A program made the translations under genes and the position numbers. Of a DNA stretch of 64,000 nt, positions 55,015-62,775 are shown piece after piece (position 1 is the first letter of the stretch; the number at the start of each line of letters is the position of its first letter). The notes under the pieces were generated by a model. It was not told where the DNA came from. It made no database searches and was given only the letters and a program-made list of their open reading frames with translations. Source of the DNA: a virus; the IMG/VR virus record IMGVR_UViG_3300038427_000657, positions 62,001-126,000 of that record. One strand, written 5' to 3'.

Positions 55015-55521
55015 TCAATAGAGTTGAATGACTCTTTTGATTTTGTTTTTTGTTGTTTTACTTCTACAATTTGTTGGTAATTGTGAATTACAGTTGGGAC
55101 AAACAAATCTTAAATTCTCTATTCTATGGTCATTATGAACGCCATTTTTATGGTCTAAAACTAACACTAATTTTTTACTTTTCCAAAAGGGTTCTTGACC
55201 ACAAACAGAACAAACATATTTAATTAAACTATATCTTAGAATATATTTCTTGATACTTTGTCTATCCATTATGGAATTTTCACAGAAATATTTAATAGTA
55301 GCTTCTTTTGATACTAAAAATTTTCCTTTACTCCAAAGACATCCTTGACCATCCCTTATGTGAGAATAATCTATATTATCTTTTAGCATTCTTTCTTTTA
55401 AATTAACGGTGGTGGTACCGGGTTTTAGTCCAAGTTGTCTTAAGATTTCGGTATAGGAATGAGAAGATTTAACAATTTCTTCCAATGATTCTTTAGAAAT
55501 TTTCCAAATAATACTTTTCAT
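55015..55521 (-). CDS. HNH homing endonuclease, 168 aa
   Basis: HNH nuclease motif: CSVCGQEPFW, then LVLDHKNGVHNDHRIENLRFVCPNCNSQLPT (split; catalytic His in DHKNG, zinc knuckles CSVC/CPNC). An N-terminal helix-turn-helix-like segment (EEIVKSSHSYTEILRQLG) would bind DNA. ATG at 55521 preferred. Located directly beside the tRNA genes, a common site for homing endonucleases. Confidence 0.85.
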   Translation of the reverse strand: MKSIIWKISKESLEEIVKSSHSYTEILRQLGLKPGTTTVNLKERMLKDNIDYSHIRDGQGCLWSKGKFLVSKEATIKYFCENSIMDRQSIKKYILRYSLIKYVCSVCGQEPFWKSKKLVLVLDHKNGVHNDHRIENLRFVCPNCNSQLPTNCRSKTTKNKIKRVIQLY

Positions 55522-55574
55522 AAGGATAAATATCATTTGTATTGGCAAAAAAGTATGAAAACTTTGCGTAAATA

Positions 55575-55652
55575 TGGTGATGCTGGTCGGGCTTGAACCG
55601 ACATAAATCCAATTACAGTTACTTGTTTAGGAAACAAGGCTGATACAGCATC
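55575..55652 (-). tRNA. tRNA-like gene, apparent tRNA-Arg (CCU) lacking a D arm
   Basis: Perfect 7-bp acceptor (GATGCTG/CAGCATC), perfect 5-bp T stem (GTCGG/CCGAC) with TTCAAGC loop, discriminator A and an encoded CCA. An anticodon arm CTTGT-TTCCTAA-ACAAG gives CCU (Arg). But only 7 bases lie between acceptor and anticodon stem, so no D arm can form, and 19 unpaired-looking bases fill the variable region. Either a genuine odd tRNA, a decoy or a decayed gene. Confidence 0.55.
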
Positions 55653-55657
55653 GAAAG

Positions 55658-55735
55658 TGGTACTGCTGGCGGGATTCGAACCCACTAAATCCAGTTTAGA
55701 AGACTGGTGCCTAATCCGATTCGTGCCTCAGCAGC
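55658..55735 (-). tRNA. tRNA-Arg (anticodon UCU)
   Basis: Acceptor GCTGCTG/CAGCAGT (one G-U), anticodon stem CCAGT/ACTGG with loop CTTCTAA giving UCU (reads AGA/AGG), T stem GTGGG/CCCGC, discriminator A and encoded CCA. The D arm pairs over only 2 bp, weaker than usual, though the GG of its loop is present. AGA is a frequent codon in AT-rich phage genes, so this tRNA would help translation. Confidence 0.8.
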
Positions 55736-55752
55736 GTTAATATCAGTATATA

Positions 55753-55780
55753 AGTATATACGAGGTTGAGAAAAAGTCAA
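55753..55780 (-). promoter_or_regulatory. promoter for the tRNA genes
   Basis: -35 TTGACT, 16-bp spacer, -10 TATACT; tRNA-Arg begins about 10 bases after the predicted start. Confidence 0.8.
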
Positions 55781-55783
55781 GCC

Positions 55784-56275
55784 TTATCTTGGCCCATCCA
55801 TATCCATGCTTCCCCAAACTTTTATATGTTCCTTAAATACATATTTGGAATATTCTGCTTCTGATATTTTCTTTAAAGCTCTCAGAGAAGTTGAACTTAT
55901 ATGCTCAAATTTCTTGTCACAAATGAAAAATACTGTTTTAAGAGGGGGATACATTCCTTTAATAAATTCAAGTTGATTCTGCTCATATTGAAGGTCATCA
56001 CCATTTCTAAGACCACGAATAAGGAAAATTTCATCTCCGTAAGATGTTAATTCAGTCAAATAATCTGAAAGTAATCCTTCAAAAACAACCACCTTTGCAC
56101 CTTTCAAAATTGGATTACCGGTAGGAAATTCTTCTTTTGTATCATTTTTTATTGGATTTTGACCGATAGCTATAATTACTTCATCAAACACTTCTTGAGC
56201 TTGGTGTAGAATGTTTGCATGTCCACAATGAAAAGGATTAAAACTTCCAGCATATACACCAATTTTTTTACTCAT
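55784..56275 (-). CDS. CoaD-like adenylyltransferase, 163 aa
   Basis: Nucleotidyltransferase with GSFNPFHCGHAN (the HxGH adenylyl-transfer motif), LIRGLRNGDDLQYEQNQLEF and ISSTSLRAL, the last two typical of phosphopantetheine adenylyltransferase (CoaD, about 160 aa). It would make dephospho-CoA from phosphopantetheine and ATP; a nicotinate-mononucleotide role cannot be excluded because the GSFNP start is also NadD-like. Confidence 0.78.
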   Translation of the reverse strand: MSKKIGVYAGSFNPFHCGHANILHQAQEVFDEVIIAIGQNPIKNDTKEEFPTGNPILKGAKVVVFEGLLSDYLTELTSYGDEIFLIRGLRNGDDLQYEQNQLEFIKGMYPPLKTVFFICDKKFEHISSTSLRALKKISEAEYSKYVFKEHIKVWGSMDMDGPR

Positions 56276-56447
56276 ATTTTTTTAATTTTTGGTTAGCTAA
56301 ATGTAACTCTCCATCTAAAGCATCATTTTTAGATTCCAAAACTTTTACTTCACGTTGAAGTATTTTGTTCTCTTTCTCAAGAACTTGATTCTCCCTCTTG
56401 AGTCGTCTGATTTCCTTCAATAATTGGTCTTCCGTTTTTGTTTTCAT
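56268..56447 (-). CDS. coiled-coil protein, 59 aa
   Basis: Almost pure heptad helix: LLKEIRRLKRENQVLEKENK followed by ILQREVKVLESKNDAL. It overlaps the CoaD-like start by 8 bases and, upstream, the zinc-ribbon gene by 71 bases in a different frame. Probably a dimerising structural peptide. Confidence 0.6.
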   Translation of the reverse strand: MKTKTEDQLLKEIRRLKRENQVLEKENKILQREVKVLESKNDALDGELHLANQKLKKYE

Positions 56448-56595
56448 TTACTTTTATTCTTCTACCATCAATAATATTCCATCCACGCTTTTTAGCATGT
56501 ATTGGGCAATACCATACAGATTCATGATCTTCATCAAGAATCAATGCGCCACAATCATGACAGTAATGCAATCCCGGCGCTTCTGTAATTCTCAT
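56377..56595 (-). CDS. small zinc-ribbon protein, 72 aa
   Basis: YCHDCGALILDEDHESVWYC (CxxC and C), then PIHAKKRGW, with a Gly/Ser/Thr/Gln-rich tail. Nine bases between the -10 box and ATG. The tail overlaps the coiled-coil gene. Confidence 0.6.
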   Translation of the reverse strand: MRITEAPGLHYCHDCGALILDEDHESVWYCPIHAKKRGWNIIDGRRIKVNENKNGRPIIEGNQTTQEGESSS

Positions 56596-56604
56596 AACTA
56601 TATT

Positions 56605-56632
56605 ATTTTATCACCAAGTTATAAATTGTCAA
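56605..56632 (-). promoter_or_regulatory. promoter for the 56595-55784 unit
   Basis: -35 TTGACA, 16-bp spacer, extended -10 TGATAAAAT. Confidence 0.8.
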
Positions 56633-56635
56633 GTA

Positions 56636-57388
56636 TTATGTTTTGAGAGTACATTTGAGATTTCCACAAACAGGACAAGATTTACCAATGGGTTTTATAT
56701 CATTGGCAATACCATATTTTTTCAATTCTTTATGAGAAAGTTGACGTTTTAAGACAATTTTAACATGGGGAAAATCTTTCCAAATATAATAATACCTTGG
56801 TTTGTCAAAAGAACCAATCAAACGTTCTCTTGGTCCTCTTTGTTCATAAAGATTATCGTAGAAAGAATTTTCTATAATTTTGCCTTTCACTTCATACCAA
56901 ATACCATCAAATTTAAGTAATTGGTGATAGTCACCTAATATACGAAAAGTTTTGGCTTCTTCTTCCTCTTGTATTTTTCTATAATTTACTTTCTTTGGTT
57001 TGTAATGACAAAGAATTTTGGTTTTGGGATGAACATAAAACATTTCTGAATAAGAATAATAACTTTCATTACATCTTTCAATTGGTCGTTCATTGCCACC
57101 AAAACCTTTGGCAAAATACCAAACTTTACCATCTTTTATAAAAGTATTGAGAATAACAGAACAACTAATTTGTTCTTGAGTTCTATATTGACGGGGAATC
57201 CATTCCAAGTGAACAAATTCAGAAAACACCCTGTCCCAAGGTTTGCCAATTCTTGAGGTTAAGAAGCGATAAACCTTTTTCCAAGGATAATCTTTTCCAT
57301 GTTCATACCAATTGCTACGGGAGCGAAATTTGGCATGATTAGGAAGGTCGTCAACAACTTCTGGATGTTCGTAAATGAGATTTTTCAT
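56636..57388 (-). CDS. conserved hypothetical protein with C-terminal CxxC, 250 aa
   Basis: Contains VYRFLTSRIGKPWDRVFSEFVH, a pattern (YRFLxSxxGxPWxKVYSE) I recall in hypothetical proteins of environmental bacteria and phages. Ends SCPVCGNLKC, a zinc knuckle. The rest is alpha/beta and charged. Alone under its own promoter. Role unknown. Confidence 0.68.
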   Translation of the reverse strand: MKNLIYEHPEVVDDLPNHAKFRSRSNWYEHGKDYPWKKVYRFLTSRIGKPWDRVFSEFVHLEWIPRQYRTQEQISCSVILNTFIKDGKVWYFAKGFGGNERPIERCNESYYSYSEMFYVHPKTKILCHYKPKKVNYRKIQEEEEAKTFRILGDYHQLLKFDGIWYEVKGKIIENSFYDNLYEQRGPRERLIGSFDKPRYYYIWKDFPHVKIVLKRQLSHKELKKYGIANDIKPIGKSCPVCGNLKCTLKT

Positions 57389-57399
57389 TACGAATAAAT

Positions 57400-57427
57400 A
57401 TTATATCAGAATTGTATAAGAAGTCAA
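57400..57427 (-). promoter_or_regulatory. promoter for the 250-aa gene
   Basis: -35 TTGACT, 16-bp spacer, extended -10 TGATATAAT (perfect). The -35 TGA is the stop codon of nadE. Confidence 0.86.
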
Positions 57428-59514
57428 GCGTTACTTCCACCAAGAACAATCGGTTTTTTGACAAATACTATGAGTTCTTCTAGTTCTTCCTCATATCCAC
57501 CTGTAAGAATTGGTGTTCTACACCATGTTCGGGGGTCAAGATTATGGTCGTCCATGTGGAAACTCAAAGCATATCGTTCACGTTTCCATTGGTTCCTTGA
57601 AAACAACTTAAAGAATTTGGTAATATCTTTGATTAATTGATTGTTATCATAATCAATCGAAATCCTCAATGATTGATAGATTTCAAGAGGCGTGTAACGG
57701 TTTTTTACAACCATCGTTTCAATCTTGTGTAATAACCAATAAGGCATTAAGTCATCTTCATCGGTCTGTTTGTAGCTTGCTGGACGAAGTTCAGCCGTAG
57801 GCTGTTGTTCAACAATAGCATACATCTCCGTTGTTGGGCCAATGTTTCTTGGACCGGTATAGGCAACCCAAGCTAAAAATTCACGGATATAAACCTTTGG
57901 TAATCCAGCGATAGGTGCTACACTTCCTGCGGTGTCACCATCCATTGTTGCGTAACCAACTGCCGCTTCTGACATATTGCTTGTCGTCAATAATAGAGTT
58001 CCCTTCATATTGGCAATCATCCAAATGCCGGGAGCGCGAACACGAGCTTGAAGATTCTGTAAAACAATATCATTTTCTTCAAAGGTCAATTCACTTCCCT
58101 TGACAATTTTACCTAGATTCTTATAATTCTTTACCATCGGTTCAACGTCAAATTCATAATGAGGAATATTTAGAGCTTTCGCCAATCCCTTAGCGGCGTT
58201 TCTTGTAATTTCTCCACTCTGAGCTGTTGATTGATAAGCGGTAGTAATTAAAGATTTAGTAATTCTGCGAATAAATTCATTTTCTGTTTTAGCATTGACG
58301 ATATTAAAAATTCCATCATTTTTAACGTGAGGACAATATTTTTCAATAAATCCCACCACTCCCAATTCTTTTACTCCAAGATGAATTCCCATAGCACAAA
58401 GATATATCACCATTGCCGAATCGGCTCCACCACTTAACGAAATAGTAAAACCTTTCGTGTGACTCTTTCTCATGTAATCCATCAAAGCTAACCCAAGAGC
58501 ACGAACACATTCTTCATGTTTTACAAAGCCGGTAGAAAATTTATCTATTTCCCATTCCTCTTGTTCTGGACTGGTCGTAAGTTGTTCTGTAATAGTAGGA
58601 TACCTGAAATCAACCTTAACACAACCTTGATTGTATTGTTCAATATTTGGTTGAAAACTTGCTGTGCGAACTTGTGAAGTTCGTGTATTATCAACATCAA
58701 TAACTGCTGTGGTTAATAAAACATTCTTATAAGTAAAACGTTTTCCAATAGCTACCAAAGAACCACCTGTAGCAATTAAAGCTCCACCGTCATAAATTGC
58801 CCGTCCGGCTTCATTACCAACAAGATTAGCATAAACGTATGTAGCTCCAAATGCTCGTGAACCGTCAACAACGAAATTTTTTCGTGTGTTTAGTTTATTA
58901 AAAGAAAAGTGTGAGGCACTAGGATTGAGATAAATATCAACTCCCTTGGTAGCCAAAACTGTTCCCGGTCTATTGGCAACCCAAGCATCTTCACAAATTT
59001 CATATCCGATTTTGATGCCTCCAATATTAAAATGAATATCACCAATAGGAAAATCTCCACCAAGTTCAGGAATATTTATAATTTGGACTATACCAGATGG
59101 CCAAGGTTTATACCAACGATTTTCGTAATGAATACCATCACCAGCCAAGTGTTGTTTACAAGTAAATCCTACAACTTTTCCATAGACTACAGTGGCAACA
59201 GTATTGTAAAGAGTGTTATTGAATCTTACAGGTAACCCAATACAAACAATTAAGTTGTCACATAAACGATTATATCCATTTGTATTAGGAGTGTTTATAA
59301 TCTCTTTCAATTTTATCATCGCTCTATGAGAAACATCAGAGCAGAAAAGGTCATCTTCCATTCCATAGCCTGTGATGGTCGCTTCAGGAAGGCAAAGAAT
59401 AGTAACATTTTCATTTTTAGCTGTTTTAATTGCTTCAAGAATATTAGCCATATTCCCCTTCCAATCACGGGGAGTTTGATTCAATACCGCAGCAGCAACT
59501 TTAATCAGCTTCAT
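57424..59514 (-). CDS. nadE: glutamine-dependent NAD+ synthetase, 696 aa
   Basis: Two-domain NadE. The N-terminal nitrilase-fold glutaminase has the catalytic triad Glu44 (CLPEATITGYG), Lys120 (GFTCKQHLAGDG) and Cys174 (GYEICEDAW). The C-terminal synthetase domain has the ATP-pyrophosphatase P-loop SLSGGADSAMV (SGGADS at 361-366), LLTTSNMSEAAVGYATMDGDTAGSVAPIAGLPK and AELRPASYKQTDEDDLMPY. Catalyses the last step, NaAD to NAD+, using ammonia from glutamine. Full length for the glutamine-dependent form, leaderless start (6 bases from the -10 box). The phage thus has its own complete NAD+ route. Confidence 0.93.
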   Translation of the reverse strand: MKLIKVAAAVLNQTPRDWKGNMANILEAIKTAKNENVTILCLPEATITGYGMEDDLFCSDVSHRAMIKLKEIINTPNTNGYNRLCDNLIVCIGLPVRFNNTLYNTVATVVYGKVVGFTCKQHLAGDGIHYENRWYKPWPSGIVQIINIPELGGDFPIGDIHFNIGGIKIGYEICEDAWVANRPGTVLATKGVDIYLNPSASHFSFNKLNTRKNFVVDGSRAFGATYVYANLVGNEAGRAIYDGGALIATGGSLVAIGKRFTYKNVLLTTAVIDVDNTRTSQVRTASFQPNIEQYNQGCVKVDFRYPTITEQLTTSPEQEEWEIDKFSTGFVKHEECVRALGLALMDYMRKSHTKGFTISLSGGADSAMVIYLCAMGIHLGVKELGVVGFIEKYCPHVKNDGIFNIVNAKTENEFIRRITKSLITTAYQSTAQSGEITRNAAKGLAKALNIPHYEFDVEPMVKNYKNLGKIVKGSELTFEENDIVLQNLQARVRAPGIWMIANMKGTLLLTTSNMSEAAVGYATMDGDTAGSVAPIAGLPKVYIREFLAWVAYTGPRNIGPTTEMYAIVEQQPTAELRPASYKQTDEDDLMPYWLLHKIETMVVKNRYTPLEIYQSLRISIDYDNNQLIKDITKFFKLFSRNQWKRERYALSFHMDDHNLDPRTWCRTPILTGGYEEELEELIVFVKKPIVLGGSNA

Positions 59515-59520
59515 AAAGAA

Positions 59521-59548
59521 AGGATATCAGAGTTATTATATTTGTCAA
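59521..59548 (-). promoter_or_regulatory. promoter for nadE
   Basis: -35 TTGACA, 16-bp spacer, extended -10 TGATATCCT, ATG after 6 bases. The -35 TGA is the stop of the 114-aa gene. Confidence 0.8.
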
Positions 59549-59889
59549 GCCTCACCGATTTTAAGTCCTTCAATATGAAGTGGCTTCAATTTGATTAACA
59601 TTTCCCAATTAAGGTCAGGAATACCACATTCTATTTCAAAAGGAATCGGAGGCAGAATTTCTACTCCATTCTCATCATAGATTCCCGGTTTTAAATTGTT
59701 TTTAATAATTATTGGTGGAGAATCTATGATATTTTGTAATCTATTTTTCCACCATTTTTGAGAGCGCAGTTGTCCATTAAATTGAATTTTACTCCATAAT
59801 TTATCACATAAAATCCAAACAATCAAACCGATTTCACTACCACGAAATCCTATTATTTTGCCAGTAGAGTCAGTGCGATAAGATTGCAT
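59545..59889 (-). CDS. hypothetical protein, 114 aa
   Basis: Not recognised. Mixed alpha/beta, with WSKIQFNGQLRSQKWWKNRLQNIID and a hydrophobic C-terminus. Overlaps the DUF3307-like gene by 37 bases. Ends GGT GAG GCT TGA, where TGA is part of nadE's promoter. Confidence 0.6.
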   Translation of the reverse strand: MQSYRTDSTGKIIGFRGSEIGLIVWILCDKLWSKIQFNGQLRSQKWWKNRLQNIIDSPPIIIKNNLKPGIYDENGVEILPPIPFEIECGIPDLNWEMLIKLKPLHIEGLKIGEA

Positions 59890-60320
59890 ATTAAATGTAA
59901 AAGGTTATCTTGAACAATATACAACCAAATCGTAATGAAAAAATGTCTTGGTTGTCCATAACGTTTGATTATATGTTCATTCAATTGATATGAATTATAA
60001 GGACTATCATCATAATAACCTGTGGAATCACATAGTCTGAATGGTGGATATTTACCTGTTGGAAAATGATTTTTCCACCAAATCATTTTTCTAAGAATTA
60101 TATGCCATCTGTCAAGTATAAAATGTGTTACACCGATGAAAAGTAAAGCTTTCCAAGAGAACGTCAAAAATAAAAAACAAGACGTGTAAATAATAACATG
60201 AACAAAGCAGTTCCAAGATTTTTTACTTTTGTTCATTGCCATCCAGTCCGTTTGTAACCAAAAATCAGGAACAAAATGACAAAGAAGAAACATTATTGGA
60301 TAATAAAGATAGTTTTCCAT
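59853..60320 (-). CDS. DUF3307-like membrane protein, 155 aa
   Basis: Several membrane helices with HFVPDFWLQTDWMAMNKSKKS near the N-terminus and FIGVTHFILDRWHI in the middle, the features of DUF3307 proteins (HxxxDFxxQ, THxxxD). The C-terminal hydrophobic helix ends LICNLIALTLLAK. Family found in phages and bacteria, function unknown. Confidence 0.76.
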   Translation of the reverse strand: MENYLYYPIMFLLCHFVPDFWLQTDWMAMNKSKKSWNCFVHVIIYTSCFLFLTFSWKALLFIGVTHFILDRWHIILRKMIWWKNHFPTGKYPPFRLCDSTGYYDDSPYNSYQLNEHIIKRYGQPRHFFITIWLYIVQDNLLHLICNLIALTLLAK

Positions 60321-60324
60321 AATT

Positions 60325-61182
60325 TTATATTGATGAAGTTGGTGTACTGATTGTATTATCCATTAATGTTTCAGTCTCTTCTACAACAAATATTGGAGTT
60401 ATAGGATTAGTAGTAACATTAGCATTGATATAATTAGAATAAACAAAACCGCCATTAATTCCTACCGTTGCTGGTTCTTGTGGAGGTATTACAAAGTCAT
60501 CAACATGAGTACATCTACCACTATCAACAGAAATTGGTTCGGGCACCGGCCTTGGGTAATGATAATCTTCACTCATTATTTCTTTGGGAGATAATTTAGA
60601 ATTTTTTGCAACATTAAGCATCAATTCATCAAAACGCTTTTGCTGGTCAAATGGAATCTTAAATCCTTTTGCAAGATACTTTTTTAAATGGAAAGCTGTA
60701 GCAGTAGTATCACGAACATCATTAAACCTTATTGCTCTATTTTTTAAATCATCAAAGGCAGTGTCACCTGTATAAAGTCGTTGTCCATCAAAGCCAAATT
60801 GACAAACAGTAAAATCAAATCCACTAAGCAATTCTTCAATACTATTACAAAGTCTGAATGAAATAAGTTGAACAGGGATTGTCTTATTATAACCCCTTTC
60901 ACAAATATGAAATCCAAACGTGATGTTGTATTTGTTTTGTTTTTCGGTTACAATATGATAAACATACGGAATGCTTTTAAATTTTCTTGCATATTCTTCA
61001 TATTGAGATATGTCTTTGAAAAAGAAATCTATATCGCAATCAAGAGGTATATTCTCTATGGCTTTCCACACAGAGCCACCAGCCAACCAAGGACCCTTTT
61101 CTTCCAGCTTTGGTAAGTGTTTCAATATTCTGAATAACTCAGAATCTTGGTTTACGAAATTATGAAATTCTTCAACTCTCAC
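60325..61182 (-). CDS. nucleotidyltransferase-like protein, 285 aa
   Basis: N-terminal polymerase-beta-like fold: WLAGGSVWKAI followed by LDCDIDFFFKD (Asp-x-Asp metal site), with FTVCQFGFDGQRLYTG later and a C-terminal extension. Possibly transfers nucleotides to RNA or protein; phage members are uncharacterised. Starts with GTG, 6 bases after the -10 box, a leaderless GTG start. Confidence 0.68.
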   Translation of the reverse strand: MRVEEFHNFVNQDSELFRILKHLPKLEEKGPWLAGGSVWKAIENIPLDCDIDFFFKDISQYEEYARKFKSIPYVYHIVTEKQNKYNITFGFHICERGYNKTIPVQLISFRLCNSIEELLSGFDFTVCQFGFDGQRLYTGDTAFDDLKNRAIRFNDVRDTTATAFHLKKYLAKGFKIPFDQQKRFDELMLNVAKNSKLSPKEIMSEDYHYPRPVPEPISVDSGRCTHVDDFVIPPQEPATVGINGGFVYSNYINANVTTNPITPIFVVEETETLMDNTISTPTSSI

Positions 61183-61188
61183 AATAAA

Positions 61189-61216
61189 ATTATACCACGA
61201 TTTTATAGAATGTCAA
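61189..61216 (-). promoter_or_regulatory. promoter for the 61182-59545 unit
   Basis: -35 TTGACA, 16-bp spacer, extended -10 TGGTATAAT. The upstream ASCH gene's last codons and TAA run through the -35 box. Confidence 0.84.
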
Positions 61217-61562
61217 TATCGAATATTCCTAATCGACCCTTACAAGGGTAGAATGGTAAAACTTTCGCATTTTTTAAAACAAACCCATAAGGTCCTTCAA
61301 ACCATTTATTGTTACTTTCGGTAACACAATCAATAATTTCCACTTCTCCAATGATACCACCAAGGTAGGTAGAAAGACCAGTAATTATAGATTGGGGAAT
61401 ATTCCATTTTTTTGCTAATTCTAATCCTCTTTTATCAAATTTTTTAGAAGCATGGATAAGAATTTTCCCACGATATTTCGTTGACCAAGACCTGTTTTCT
61501 ATATCTTTTACACCTGCAACAACAATTCCAGCCCAAGGTTGTTTAAGACTAATAGCTTTCAT
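61203..61562 (-). CDS. ASCH-domain protein, 119 aa
   Basis: ASCH fold: MKAISLKQPWAGIVVAGVKDIENRSW, GKILIHASKKFD, GGIIGEVEIID and GPYGFVLKNAKVLPFYPCKG (split for length). ASCH domains bind nucleic acids or modified nucleosides. The ATG at 61562 gives the canonical family start and is preceded by GGAAAG; the longer frame upstream is not needed. Confidence 0.83.
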   Translation of the reverse strand: MKAISLKQPWAGIVVAGVKDIENRSWSTKYRGKILIHASKKFDKRGLELAKKWNIPQSIITGLSTYLGGIIGEVEIIDCVTESNNKWFEGPYGFVLKNAKVLPFYPCKGRLGIFDIDIL

Positions 61563-61630
61563 ATTTTTCTTTCCAGTGATGTTCTCTGTGACAATTCGCA
61601 CATAACAAAAATCTTCAACAGAAACATCTA

Positions 61631-61945
61631 TTACATATTTTTCTTTATTCCCTCTTTAAATGCTTTCAAACATTCCTTGTAGATTTTTCGGTTAGCATAT
61701 TTTTTAGGTAAAGTCATATTAGATATAGAAACTAAAATGTCATCAAGCATTTCTTTACAAAGAACTTTCGCAAGTTCTAAATCACTATTTCCAAATGCAT
61801 CTAAATTATTTCTGTTCATCATCTTATTTTGAAGAACTTTTCTCATTCTTTGGATTATAAGCTTTGTAGCATTAATTGCTTCTTTTCTTTGCCATTTCTC
61901 CTTACCATCAATTATAATAACACCCTTATTACTTTTATTTTTCAT
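61631..61945 (-). CDS. hypothetical protein, 104 aa
   Basis: Not recognised. Lys-rich, mostly helical (LIIQRMRKVLQNKMMNRNN, LELAKVLCKEMLDDILVSI). Overlaps the upstream 87-aa gene by ATGA. Confidence 0.62.
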   Translation of the reverse strand: MKNKSNKGVIIIDGKEKWQRKEAINATKLIIQRMRKVLQNKMMNRNNLDAFGNSDLELAKVLCKEMLDDILVSISNMTLPKKYANRKIYKECLKAFKEGIKKNM

Positions 61946-62205
61946 ATTAATCCTAAATTTCCTTCACAAGCATAACAACATCTTATATCATATTCGTATC
62001 CCCGTATGTCATATCTTACGTAGTGTTTACATGATTTAACTAACAGTTTTTCTTTTTTAGAAAGTTCTTCTATTTGTGACCTTATAGCAGATATTTTTTT
62101 GCGAAGCTTTTCAGACTCTTCAATTTCTTCTTTAGTTGCTTCTCTCCATGTGGAACCAACTTTTTGTGGTATTTCTACGAATAATAATTTTTTAGTTGTT
62201 TTCAT
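61942..62205 (-). CDS. hypothetical protein with CxxC tail, 87 aa
   Basis: Helical coiled-coil middle (KEEIEESEKLRKKISAIRSQ) and a C-terminal CCYACEG plus an earlier Cys-His (CKHY): a possible zinc site. Overlaps the HNH gene by 14 bases. Not recognised. Confidence 0.58.
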   Translation of the reverse strand: MKTTKKLLFVEIPQKVGSTWREATKEEIEESEKLRKKISAIRSQIEELSKKEKLLVKSCKHYVRYDIRGYEYDIRCCYACEGNLGLI

Positions 62206-62725
62206 TTATTTGATATTCTGCTACATGTTTACACATTTCAATAAATTTCTCTTGAGGTAAATCCCATTTCATCGTATTAAGGTCTTTATGAACCCACTGA
62301 ACGTTGTTAATTTCATATCCTTTAGAACTATCAATTCTATCAAGAGAGGCGGTATTATCTTTTGACGCTATAAAACCTATGTCCAATCCTGATAACTTAC
62401 ATTTTTTGTTTTGTTTTACGTATAAATTCCAAACTTGTTCTATTTTTATATTAAATGGTATATTTCTATTTCTTGCGCCTGTTTTAACACTATTCCAATA
62501 AGTTCTTGAAATTTCTTTATATCCTCTCCACCCTTTATGTTCTTGATTTTTTAATCCGTGATATGGTTTTAAGTGGTCTAATTTATGTATATTCAAGTAA
62601 TTGGCCACTGATTTATGGTCGCATCCAACTTCTTTTGATATTTTATTTAGAGATTTTTTATTTACTATATGTTCTTTATATAAAAACTCTTTTGTTAAAA
62701 TTGATTTTAATCTTATTTTTATCAT
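62192..62725 (-). CDS. HNH-type homing endonuclease, 177 aa
   Basis: Contains KCKLSGLDIGF and TASLDRIDSSKGYEINNVQW, the HNH/NUMOD-associated core, and an N-terminal helix-turn-helix (LNKISKEVGCDHKSVANYLNIH). Likely a mobile intruder gene, inserted in a run of small operon genes. Confidence 0.82.
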   Translation of the reverse strand: MIKIRLKSILTKEFLYKEHIVNKKSLNKISKEVGCDHKSVANYLNIHKLDHLKPYHGLKNQEHKGWRGYKEISRTYWNSVKTGARNRNIPFNIKIEQVWNLYVKQNKKCKLSGLDIGFIASKDNTASLDRIDSSKGYEINNVQWVHKDLNTMKWDLPQEKFIEMCKHVAEYQINENN

Positions 62726-62775
62726 GTTATTCCCTTTCCAAGTAATAAATATAACTTGGTTTGGGAAAACGTTAT

